A stretch of 64,000 nucleotides of DNA from Nectonema munidae. Its lineage: Eukaryota > Nematomorpha > Nectonematoida > Nectonematidae. The notes under the pieces were generated by a model. That model was not told where the DNA came from. It saw only the letters and a list, made by a program, of their open reading frames with translations, and ran no database searches. The position numbers and the translations under genes were made by a program. The stretch covers positions 62,001 to 126,000 of the forward strand of contig JAUIRK010001026.1 of the NCBI GenBank assembly GCA_030549495.1, written 5' to 3'. Shown one piece after another: positions 34,801-48,000 of the stretch (positions are counted from its first letter, which is position 1; every line of letters begins with the position of its first letter).

Positions 34801-37800
34801 AATCGAGTTGATGAAAAAAGTTTGTAAGATAGCTAATAAAATTAAGGATATACATAGATAGGAGACAATAGATAGCAGATATGCTTGGGAATCTTAAATT
34901 GATTACATTGAATCATATTGAAAATGCTCAAAAAAAACTCAACCGTAAAACAAGTAAAGTAATATGGAAAGCCTTCTCACAAGCCAAACAAGTCTGATAT
35001 AAAATTGAAAAAATTCTAAATTATTTATATTATATATATATATCTGTGACAATGTTACTAGAGTATAGTTTGGTTGAAAGTGATGATCATGTAGAAGTGA
35101 ATGGTGTGGTCTTCAACAAGCCTTTCGTTGAGAAGCCAGTTGATGCTGAAGACCACAATATCTTCATATACTACCCCGTCAGCGCGGGAGGCGGTAGTCA
35201 GCGCTTATTTCGCAAGATTGGCAGCCGTTCCAGCGTTTACAGCAGTGTGAGTAGTGTTAGGAAAACAGGTTCTTACATCTATGAAGACTTCATGCCAACT
35301 GATGGAACAGATGTTAAGGTAATGCTATTCTTTGATCTCTTTGCTGTAGTTAAGAAAGCCCCAAAATAAGTGATCAAGACCAGAAATCAATCTAATTGGC
35401 CGTTAGAGGGGGGGGGGGGATTGCGTGAAATTGTGAGGAGGATCTAATTTATTGAAAAGTGAAAGGAGATATACCGTATATATATTGAGAAATTAACTTT
35501 TTAAAACTTTTCACAAACTAGAAATCTTCAGAAATGGAGTATTATGCGACACTTAAATTTTTCATCCCATATCATGAATTCTTTTTTCGTCTTTCATACG
35601 AGTTTCCTTTTTGAGAGACAAATATTTTTGACAAAATATTCAATGAGTTAAAACATTTGTTTTCTATGTTTACATCTTTTACAGTTGATGCATCAGCATT
35701 ACCATCAGATTTTCAGCTGAAATTATTGAATTACTTTGACTCTGTGATGAAAAAGAAGTTTTTCAACTAAATTTATTGATTTTTGTTTTTTTAATATTCG
35801 AAAATGACTTCCTTGCATTCAAGGATTCTATGTTTGTTTGGCACGACTTATCTTTGAGAGCAAATTTTTTCAGTGACAAAATTCATTAAGTCAAATCACA
35901 GAAAGAACAAACTAACAGCTGGTCATCTGAATAATATTTTGTCAGTTTCTTCTCCAACGAATTTAACTTCTGATTTTGATGAAATTGTTAAGAAGAGATG
36001 TCAATTTTCTGAATAATCAATAGTAAGACATAAGTTGAGGATAAAAATTTCATTCAGCTTTTAAATAATTTATTCAGGTATTGGGCATTTTAATTATGAT
36101 TATCTGCATCTTTTTTATGCGGCCTTCATTAGCTGTAAAAATTCCAAATCGGGTCCTCCAATTATTTCAATTAGATACCCCTACATTAGACTGACTTCAT
36201 TTTTGAATAAAAGCAATTTTCTATTCCATTAATTAATTTGGAAAATAAATTAAACTATATACATTTTTTCTTTTAAATATTTTCATCTCGGTGTACTAAC
36301 TTTCAAAAGTTTTTCTAATTTTCACTCACTTCTTTCCAGTAAATTTATTATAGTAAAAGCTTTATCAACACTTTTATTGACTAACTCTTAACTTTTTTGC
36401 TCTGTCCCAAATATTTGTTCCAAGTAAAATGGCTTTCCTTATTATAAATTCTTCATGTTGTTTCATTTTTTAAATTTGCGTATTTTTTCACACTTTTAAT
36501 TAAAATAAAATCAATAAAATATAAGATACAATATCGATATAAATTAATTTTGAACCCATGTATATTTGAAGTTAATAATTCCAGTCAAATCTATGTCATT
36601 AATTATATTATGCTTCATTGTTCCTTTAATTGTAGTATAGCTATGAATATAAAAATTAAGTGTACTTATAAAGTCATTGCCGTCGCAACCAAAATGTTAA
36701 GAATTTAGTGTTAATTTTATTAGTTCTCTATTTTCCTGAGATCACTTCTATGGGCGCTAAAATGGTCAATATATCAATATACTTAATGTTTATCTAGAAA
36801 CACAATGTATTGAGATAATCATGATATCCTATGTTAGATATGGCAAAAAAAGTTAAAAAATACTATAATAATAAAAGATCCGCATTATTATAGAATTTTA
36901 GATCATAAATTTTTTTTTCTAAAAGATTTTTTTATTTTTTTAAAATTCACTTATTTACATATTAAACTGTGTGTCTGTCTGTGTTCCATCGTTTTTCAAG
37001 GTTTACACTGTTGGTTCCGGTTATGCTCACGCAGAAGCTCGCAAGAGTCCAGCTTTGGATGGAAAAGTTGAAAGAGATTCATTTGGTAAAGAAGTTCGTT
37101 ATCCCGTTATCTTAACAAATAAAGAAAAACTCATTTCTCGTAAAGTTTGCTTGACCTTCAAGGTAAAGTTTTTATTTCCATTTTTTGAAGTCAACATCAT
37201 TTTCAAGGTTTCTTGAAAGGTGCTTCTAAAAAATTATAACTCAAATTTCATTATTTAAATAAATGAATTAACTAGTTAAATTCGTATCTAAAAAACAAAT
37301 GTGCATTTAGTTATCATCAGGTGCAATAAAAATTAACCTATAAATCCTCCAAAAAATTGTCTTAAAAATTAATCTGTAATCACTGTAGGTCAGATAAAAT
37401 TGACCGAAAAATGATCAAATAATTAACTTTTTATATTAAAAAATTGGCCTAAGAGAAAAAAATAAAAAATTCAATCTAAGAGAATCTATAATTTTTAAGG
37501 AAAAAAAGCTCAGCTTTGATACCTTCAAAAAAATTTAACATGATTTAAGCTTTTGAAACGAATTGTCTGTTAAATGAGTTTTTTTATTTAAATTCTAACA
37601 CTGGTGGCCAATTGAGCTTCAGAGTATTGCAAGAAATGTTAAAAATGAAATAAAAATGCCATATGAATAATTTAGGAAGAAGGAATTTCAAAAAATTATT
37701 TTTAACAAAATGTTCAACTAATTCAAAAATAGTGACTTTTTAGAGAAAAAAGTTAGCTTTATTGAACTATAGAACTTTTCCAATTAAAAAAGAAGGCTAA

Positions 37801-40800
37801 TTAATATATTTGGTCTTCAAACAATATCAAAAACGTTTTGACTTTATTGCCCTTAACTGCCCTAGTTATGATACAAACTAATCTTAATACATGCTATTTA
37901 TTTAATTAGCAAAGACAAATTAACTCAGTTGAAAACCAAATTTTAAATTATTATCAACCTGCCCAACGGAAACTCATTTATTTACTAAATAAGTAATTAA
38001 ATATTTGATTAAAAAGCTCAAAAAAAGTTATACTGTCTGACAAACTCTCTATTTATTTGTGCAAAAGCTATTCTCTTTTATTTAAATAAGAGTTGTCGAG
38101 GCCTTTTTTTGACTCCGGCCATACTCACAAAAAATATTAGCCTTGTTCTAACTTACTAATTATGCTTTTAAAGGTAAACAAAAATGAATAATATATCCTT
38201 GGAATATATAATATTTTCATATAAAACATCAACATTTATGATAAAATATGTTGAAAATGTCTTTAGGTGTCTGGACATTTCATCGAGGTACAATTTGTCG
38301 CCGGACACTTCATCTTTGTTTCTCGCGAGGTGTTGTAAATGTTTGAAAATTTTAATCGTGAGATGAGGGTTTTTATTTTAGATTTTTCTAAAAGAAACTT
38401 TTACATATTAAAATAAAATGCAATAAATTAAATGATGAAACATTTTTATTTGACGATTGACACTCCCTTTATTGAAATATAAAATGCATCTATAATAAAT
38501 AAATTCTATTGTCGTTTCTTTAATAGCTATAAATATCTGGTTGGTTGTTTAACACTCTTTGGACTAATAGGCTGTTCGACAAAAAAAGTGTTCGACTAAA
38601 TATCAATTCAACAAATCGTCCCGTAAGGATATATCTGCCACGGTATTTTGAATAACTGATGTAAAATGACGTTGATCCTTGCCTGCTAGGAGAATATAAT
38701 CACGCCTTTCTTTATATTACTCGATTTAAAAGGATGCAAAAGTCTACGATGTTTAAAAAGAAGCTGCTGGTTAAATTTGACAATTCTGGCAGTTTTGACG
38801 ACAGCGATTTTATTCTCAAGAGATACTATTTTCGTTTATTCATAGTTAGAATGTCTCTCTAGCTGGAGACTAATATGTGTAAAATGGATACTAGAGAATG
38901 GATGGATTTCGATACTATTTCTCGCCTCAAGTTCAACATAGATTTGAAGATTAGTATCTGGGATTGCTTTTAAATGTTGATCTTGGAATCCTTGCCTTGA
39001 GGAAATCGTGTATTATTTCGGCAATAATATGATTTACCTTATATGAATTATTCCTTAAGTTTTCATTATCGAAATTTATATTTATAGATATAAAGTCTTG
39101 TTCGTTCGAAATGTGTAGCATTATAAATTTTCAAGAATGTATCTTATATAGACGGTAAATTGTGACAAAATATTTTCTTTTGATTTTGATTTACAGTTTT
39201 TAACATTAATGTGTGTCTATTACAATTTTAAATGGAATATATTACAACTAATTCTAAATATTGTATGTTCTATATGAGAGGAGCCTTAAAGCTCTACAAT
39301 CATGTTTACCTAAATTTGTACTTTTGCTTACACTTAAATATTCCTTTTCATTATTTAAGCAAATGGTGTGTGGATTTGATTTTCTGAGAACTAATGACAA
39401 ATCATATGTGTGTGATGTGAATGGCTTTAGCTTCGTCAAGAATTCAAAGAAATACTACGATGACTGTGCCATGATCTTAGGGTATTTTTTCAATCTCATT
39501 TCAATTTTTTTTTTATAAAAAATTCTCGATCCGGTTATCTCTTTAATTTCACGTGAATTGGCTGTAGTATGCAGGATTTAATAAACAAAAATATTTTTTA
39601 TTATATGTATGTATATCCCTTTAAATAATTTTATAATAGAAATTGATAAACCTGAAAGAAATTTTGGATTGCACTTTTTGTGCTCATCGTATCTTTATCT
39701 GAAAAAAGAGAATACACGCAAAATACTAAAGAAAATCATGTTTTTCGTAGTATTAGACATAAATAACAAATAGTATAAAAATGGAAGAGAAAAAGGGAAA
39801 TCAGAGCAGTCCATGTCCAAAAAACCTCCATCCATCTCGTTTTTACTTACGATGGCAGCCATGTTTTTCTTCACGGACGCGATGATGATAATCAGAAGAT
39901 GAATACTTTATAGCGAAGAAAAGTGAGGAGCATTTCAAGAAAAGGAGAAAAAAAATGAAGTAGCTGTTGTTGTTGTTGTTGTTAGCCCCTAGATTATACT
40001 ATCTTTACATGAGTATAATCTATCAGTTCAAAACAAGGCTTTGTTTAAACTGAGAGAGTATTTCCATAAAAGCAAATACTCTCAGGGAAAAGTGTAAAAT
40101 TTTGTTACACTTTCGCAGCAGCAGCGATAAACCAGTGTAATTTCAGCCAACCCGCAAAAATCCACCATAAGGTACTGCTGGCTTTTTGCAGGCTTTTACA
40201 TATGGCTAGAAATAATATATATCTATTTATAATAATAATATGATATATAATACATGTAAATGAGTTAGATTCAAGCTTCTGCTAAACGGTTTGCCCACAA
40301 AGTAAGTAGGTTAACTATTTTGCATGGCTTCGAGCATAAGTGAATGGGTTTGAGTGTCGTGAAAATATGTGGACAGTTAAATAAATGATGAGTGTTGTGT
40401 GGGTGTTGATTGCAAACTGGACAGAGTGGATTTGTATGTGTTTTTGGATTTATCTTGTGAAGGTATTCACGGAGCAATGGTGACTTGTTGGCTCTAAGTT
40501 GAGCTAGTATATGTCTTAATTTAATTGATAGTGTTTCTTCATATGTGTCGATTTTTGGTGGAGGAATATTTATGAGCTTGTTATGTTTGAGTGTGGAGAG
40601 ATAGTCGGTTACCGCTTGAGTGTGTATTGCTTTGTTGACGCATGTTTGATTTTGATTGACTTCTTTGTTTTGACATGTGTCATAAAAGATAAGTTCGTTG
40701 TCTTGAAATATAGTATTTTCCATGTGCCTGTGTGGTTTTTGAGCGCGGTAGAACTTGTTTAATGGGTGATCTTTTTGTGCTGCTTTGGCTCTCAAGTTAG

Positions 40801-41978
40801 ACGCGTGTCAATTAATGTGTTCTTTAAGAGGAAGTATCGATGTTTCTGTGTGAAGAAAATGAAGTAGCTCTTCGTGCTGTGCCTAATTATATGTCCATGA
40901 ATTTAGCACGTTCTTTCTCGAGAAGAGAGATCAATCAGATTGTCCTCACTTCCATTGTAGCATATCTTGTCTGTGATTTTGTATAATGATTTATGTGTAT
41001 ACAAGGGCTCAACAATGAATTTTTGAGGGGGTGGGGGAGGGTAATGAACAGAAAATTTTATGCTATTGAAAAAAGCCTCAAAATCTAAAGAAAGCTCGAC
41101 TACTGTAATGTAAGGATAATGATGAATGATGCAAGAAATTCTCTAGAATATCCTGTAAGAGAAAATGATAGCTTGTTTTATCAAGTATATTATAATTTTT
41201 TCTCTGATGTGTCAAGTAGCAATGTCCTTTAGTTGCGTCCCCAGATATAATATTTTTTCACAATTTTTTCTTAGATAAAGTTTTCACTTTTCCTATTTTA
41301 TGTTTTGTATTATATATTAAAAGGTCTTGAGTATTGAAATGTGTTATGAATGGGATATTTTGATTTACATTTGATAAATTTGCTTTGTCCTACCAAATTG
41401 CGTATAGACACTTTGAATATCTTTCACATAGATATTAATTTTAGTCTGAAAAAACCTATATAAATTATCTTGAAAATTATATTAAATTTCGTTTTTAAAA
41501 TAAATTTTTTTTTCTAAAAAAAACTTTGCTAATTGTCTTTATAAACATTTAATACTTTTAAATTGTATGTAAAAAATTTGACGCATGCAGTACCAACTTA
41601 CCATGCAGTCTGCTGAGATGAGGATGTTACGTATGATGTGTGGCAAAACTCTACTGGACAAAGTGCGAAGCAAAGAGATTAGAAGAATGACATGGGTGGA
41701 AGATATAGAGCAGTATTTGGAAGAGCATAGACTCCGTTCCCTAGGACACTTAGAGAGAATGGATCCACAAAGACTAACGAAGAGACTATGGGATGAAAAC
41801 ATCACTGGACAAGCGAGGAGAGGGAGACCGAAAAAAAAGATGGGAAGATGCTGTTAAAGAAGACATGAAGAAAAGGAAAAAGATTGAAGATGCTGAAATG
41901 AAAGGAAGATGGAGACGTCGTTGCAAATTCAAGGTCGACCTTGGCTCGCCAGGACAAAGACCTGCTCATTAGAGCGAA

Positions 41979-42052
<74 letters not shown>

Positions 42053-42053
42053 A

Positions 42054-42088
<35 letters not shown>

Positions 42089-45000
42089 ATTGTATGTAAA
42101 AAATTTCGATAAAAAAGCTGTAAAATCTGTATAAATGATTTTATTAATATTAAAAGTATTTAGTGACATTGCATCCAGCCCTCTTTTGTTAGCCGGGGAT
42201 CCTTTCTTCATCCGCTTAACATTTATTATGTCCTTTCAACGTTAAGAAGTTGTCTACGTTTAAGAATAGTATCTTATAAATGAACTCATTTTTTAATATG
42301 TGAATATCTCCTCTGATGTTTTTAAACAAAGGTCGAAATTTTGATGCCTTTTTTAAATCATAATTTGGCGTATCAACTTTGATCTTAATCTTCAAAAAAA
42401 TATATACTTAGTTTCGTACTTTTCAGAAAGGAGTCTCAACGTTGCTAAATGTCTCGAATAAAATTTCAATGTTCTTAATCCTATTGCAAACCGCACCCAT
42501 AAATGAAAAAATTTGGTTGTTTAAATAAATATTTTACTTTGATATTCTCTAGAAGTGGGCTATCAAACATATGGCCCGTGTGCAGTATCCGGCTCCTAAA
42601 AAGTTACAATGCTGCCCACTGAGTATTTTTGACAAAATGCGAAATGAATTAGATGAATTTAACTTTTATGCAATGAATTAGAATTTTAGTTTTCCATTTT
42701 TACATCCACTTCATCTGGAAGATTATCGACTTTGAATGTGACTGTATGACGAATAACAAGTTTTTATGCACAAATTGTTTGATTTTTATCAGTATCTTGT
42801 TTCTAAATTTTTAATCATTTCTTCTTTGCTTCATTGTCTTCAAGAATTCTATATATATGCTTGGCACGACTTATATTTGTGAGTAAATTTTTTCAGTGAC
42901 CAATATCAATAAGTCAAAGCACAGAACAAGACTAACAGTTGAATATATTAATCATATTTTCACAGATTCTTCTACCATGAATTTAACTGCTGATTTGAAT
43001 CAAAATGTTGAGAAGAGAAGAGATGTCAAGTTTCTGAAAAATCAGGAAAGAAGAGTTCAGAATAATATCTTCTCTCAAACCATATAATTTATCCAGTTAT
43101 CTTTAATTTTAATTATGCTTCTGTTTATCTTTTCAACTCTAGGGGTTTTTATCCTGCAGAAAGTGCTTTAAATATTCGAAATCCGCCGCGTGAGTGATTT
43201 GAGTTTGACACCAAATATCTAGTTGCTCTAAGTCTAGTCCAAATATGAACTCGATTTCATTCCTTACAAATAAAGAAATAATACACAATGTATGAACTTT
43301 TATGAGCGTATTTCATTATTTAATATAGAAATTGGATAATGCGACAGTTGGCTCCTCAATTTCACATTCCATGGATCATTCCCTATCAGATAGATGATCC
43401 TCCCGTTGTTCCTACTACTTATGGAAAATTGTTCCTTTAAGTTTTTAAAATTTTGGCCATAGATTAATCCATTTTTCATATTTCAGGATGGAACTTCGCT
43501 GTGTCATCGGTGTAATTCGTCATGGTGACAGGACTCCTAAACAAAAGATGAAAATGGAAGTGAAGCATCAATTGTATGTTCTTTCATTTATCTTATTTTT
43601 TCGATATTAAATTGTATTAATTTTCAATGTTTTTAAAATTTTATTTTCTTACTAGATTCTTTGATTTGTTTGAGAAATATGGAGGATTTAATACTGGAAA
43701 TGGAGAATTGAAATTGAAAAAGCCAATGCAATTACAAGTACTTACTTACTTTCAAACTTCTCTTGTTTAAAAGAAATTAAAAGATTATTAGAGTTTTTAA
43801 AGTTTCTTTGTTTCTCTTTCATATTTTGATTAATAATATGTCATTTTTAGCAATTTTTTAAAATTAATTTTAATAAAAATAATTTTAAAACTAATTAAGT
43901 AAATAATGGATGAGACGTAGTTCGTATTCATATTCAAATATGAGAGATAAACCGAAAAAAAGATAAAAGTTAAGGAATTCTTTATTGGGAAGCTCGACTT
44001 TACAGTGGGAATAAGGTTGATCAATATTTCGACCTTTGTGGTCATTATCAAGATTTTTAAACTTTTTAAAATTCAATATTTTTTTTATAAAAAAACTTTT
44101 ATTATCGTAGTTTAAGAATCTTGATAAAGACCACAAAGGTCGAAATATTGAATAACTTCATTCCCACTATAAAGTCGAGTTTCCGAATAAATATTTGCTT
44201 ACCTTTTAAATCTTTTTTCGGATTTTTTTCTCCTATTTAATTAATAAGCAAATTTTAAAAGTAATTTTTAGAAAAGTTATTTAGTATATAATTAGGGTTG
44301 CCAGATTTTAAATAAAAAAGAATGACATTTAACAGAAAAATAGTAAAAAAATTCGTACAAAGTCTGACTAACTTTATTTTGCAATACTTATATATATGTC
44401 AAAAATGAGCTAGTTAAGAAAATCCAAAATAGCAAAAATCTTATAATATATTTGATTTAATCGTACTTTTACGAACATGCAATATTCTTCAAAATAATTT
44501 ATCTATAAAATTCGCAAGAAACTTTCTTGAAGTTATAGTTTACTATTAGAATGTTTTTTTGCTGTTTCAATAGATAATTGGTTCTTAAAATTATTCCATT
44601 GATGCTCCACCAAAGAAAAAATTCTCTTTATATTAGCGCTATGAGCTTGTATGCCAAAAATATAGAGTTTGTTTTTTTTAGAGAGAAAATCCGGAGATTT
44701 TAGGTTTTACAAAAAATACGGACAAAAACATCTTTTTTTCAAAATTCGGATTTGTCCGGTCAAATCCACACGCCTGATTATCCTAACTATAATAGCAATT
44801 TAATATTTTTAAAGTTTTCACAAAAATGATTGGTAAATAGAAATTTTCCACTTTTGTTATTGATTTTTAATTTAATCCACAAAAATACCTCTTTATATTT
44901 TATTCAGTATTCGTTTCTGAACCTCTTCTTTAATGATAAATCAGCGCTAGAAATAACCAGTTTCTACTTTTTTGTTCTCATGATTTGGAAGAAGGTTACT

Positions 45001-48000
45001 ATTCACATTTCCATGAATCGAACTGTGACCTAAGAAGAGGGTGGACAGCACTGTTACGCTTGAACCGTTCAGCCTCGCATTGTAACATCAAATTGAAACT
45101 GGTCTTGGATTGGCTTACCTTGTGTGCTAACGTTAATTAAATGTGCTTACTCTCATTCATCCTAGTTATCATATATATCTCTTACATTAAGAATTCATGC
45201 GAGTATACGACCTCATCATCATCTCCTACAAATGAATATGTTTCAATGGAAAAATTTATACACTTTTTCTTAATAAGGAACTTGATTAAGAAGTTACTAT
45301 TCAAAGGTAAGTTAATGAAATTCGCGTGATACACGAGATGCTATATGATGTAATTTATTGAATTAGTTGAAAAAACTCAACATAATAGCTTTTCGAGTAA
45401 AGATATTTATACTGCTTTCAACAAAATTTCTTTTGTTAAAGACAATTGCAAAATACAAGACTTCGAAAAAAATGAAATCAACTACATTATAGAAATGAAA
45501 AATCCATAAATTTCTCCAAGTACCTATCTGAACTGCAAATTTGTCAAGTTACAACATCAGAAGTTAAACTTTAAGCCTGATAATATCTTCAAATATATGG
45601 TATTTTATTAAAACGTGAACAATTTAAAATAAATAAACTAATTTTCATTTTCTAACAAAAAGGTTTATTTTTTTTAAAAACTTGAGTAAAAAATTTAATG
45701 ATAAGAGAGGTATATTTAGGTAACTAAGAATAAAAGCTTTATTCAATATAAACAACATTTTAAAGAATTAAAATATAACTTTTTAGATGAATAAAGTTTT
45801 TGATTATGGCATTTTAATTGAAGCATAGTTTTATAGCCGAATGCTCTTCCTGACCCCAACCATTTTATTTTAGGGGCTGGAAACACTTAGCCTTTGCTTA
45901 CTCAAAAGCTATGCCAAGGCTAATGAGCATGCTCTACCCGAAGCTGTAGGTTAAAGCGCCTACTAATTGGCTTTTTACCTCTAGATCGTTTAGTTTGAAA
46001 CAACTCCGCCACGGGAAGCAGATCTAGAGATTCACTGCAAGAGGCTTTACGAGACGCAGGCCTTATGAGACATTTCGTGGGGGACACGAGCTTATCCTTG
46101 TTCCCTGCCTCGCCATTTGCAGCATCTGGAGTTGAAATTATTTAATTTAATTCAAGAGCACATAAAAAATGAAGAAGTCAGGAGACGTAGCCTAGTAAAC
46201 TTTAGTGTTTTAAGTGTTATAGTAAGAAGCAAACTAAGGTGGTATGGCCATGTACTAAGAATGAAAGAAGAGAACATCGTTCGAAAAGCTTTTGATGGGA
46301 CTGTAGTCGGCAAAAGAAAAAGGGGAAGAGACCTTGCAAGAGATGGAAACTCTTGGAAAAAAATACACACTCTCGGGTTAGAACAAGATGATGCTGAGGA
46401 TAGAGGAAAATGAAGGCTCTCAATATCATGGCCACCGACCCCCAACTTCGGGACAAGGTGTAGAAGAAGAGGTGAATTTCTTCGCCATGATATCATTAAT
46501 TTTACTTTGACTGATATGTCTCCTCTTGTTATTATTACTATTAAGGCACATAAAGTGCCATAATCGATTAATATGCCATCTTCATCATTTCTTCATCCTT
46601 TTTCCTTTCAATCATCAAATCCATTTTCAAGTTATTTCCAATTACCCACTGTATCGTATCGCAGAATATTTGCCACAATATTTAATGCATTTTTGCATCC
46701 TTTGCAAATCATTACATATCATATCTTTATCAGAAACCACTTACTAGAGTTGGGACTCATTTTCCTTCCGTTGCATTGAATGCTATGGATAAGGAGACCG
46801 TGACGAGTGACAAATGGACATTTATTCGAGGAACATTTTCTCAAATGAGCATTTCATCGAAAATGTACATACAATTTGAGAATTTTGGTAGACGTTGCTT
46901 CACTTCTAGTAAGTTTGCAAGTCTGTGCTCATTGCAAATCTGTATCTAATTTTGTTTTCTTTTTGTATTCTTAACTTCGATAAATCTATGCACAAATTAT
47001 GCCATGAATAACTTGTCTACTCGAAGAGTTACATTTGCCAAATGTCTTATGATATGACATGAGCGCTTACAAATCTGCACCGTAAGTTTAGTTTTCTTTA
47101 TTCATTCTATACACAAATTATGTGATAAATCATTTTATCTACTAAAAGTTACATGACCAATGTGTTAAGATATGTCTATATTTAATTTCTATCGTTAAAA
47201 TCTTACCAATTAGCCACCACTGACAAGCCTTGATAATATATTAAATGATAAATTTTTTCAATAGATTATTTCATCGAATATATGACGCTAAATAATTTGT
47301 GCTCTTTAGGAAGTCCTGGATATAACAAGATTTTTGCTAGAAGAACTTGAAAAGAATATGGATACAGAGGTTGAGGAAAAGAATCATAAGCTGAAGCAAA
47401 TGCGCTGCGTGTTGGAAATGTATGGACATTTCAGTGGCATAAATCGCAAAATTCAGCTCAAATATCGCAACTCCCAAAGCTCCACCTCTAGTAAAAATTG
47501 ACTAAATTACTTTAGTCTCGATTTTTGGTTCAGGAGCCAATTTTCATCTCAATTTATTAATATTATAAAAATCCAAACGATAATATTCTCCAATTAACGC
47601 ATCCGTTCCTTTGATTTGATTAGGCGATTAGTTCCCATATAATAATTATTAATTTTTTAGTACTATAATTTAGTTTTCTTTTTTATTTTTGGAAATTTAT
47701 TATAAATTTAATTTTTTTAAAAATATACACAACCGAAAAACCTGAGAACTTTATTCAAAAAAATTTTTTACTTCCAACGTTCATATTTTTTCCCCTATAT
47801 TGTTTGATAATAACTTTATAAAACCTTTTGTTTATTTGATTTTTATTTTATTACAATATTGATTAGAATTTAGGGATGTATGTCTTTTAATTATTATGAG
47901 TCAAAGCTTTATATTTAAGCTGTTTGGAATATCTTGACTAGAAGTAATATCTCTCAAATTTCATTGAAATCTAAGAGTACAAAATTTTGCGAAAAACCTA

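Noticed and set aside
41909-42211. Open frames encoding long polyaspartate (+) and polyisoleucine (-).
   Set aside because: They are translations of the (GAT)n microsatellite that forms the tail of an RTE-type LINE.
43830-44136. Two overlapping minus-strand frames of 73 and 81 codons.
   Set aside because: They run through the large foldback and carry no protein resemblance.
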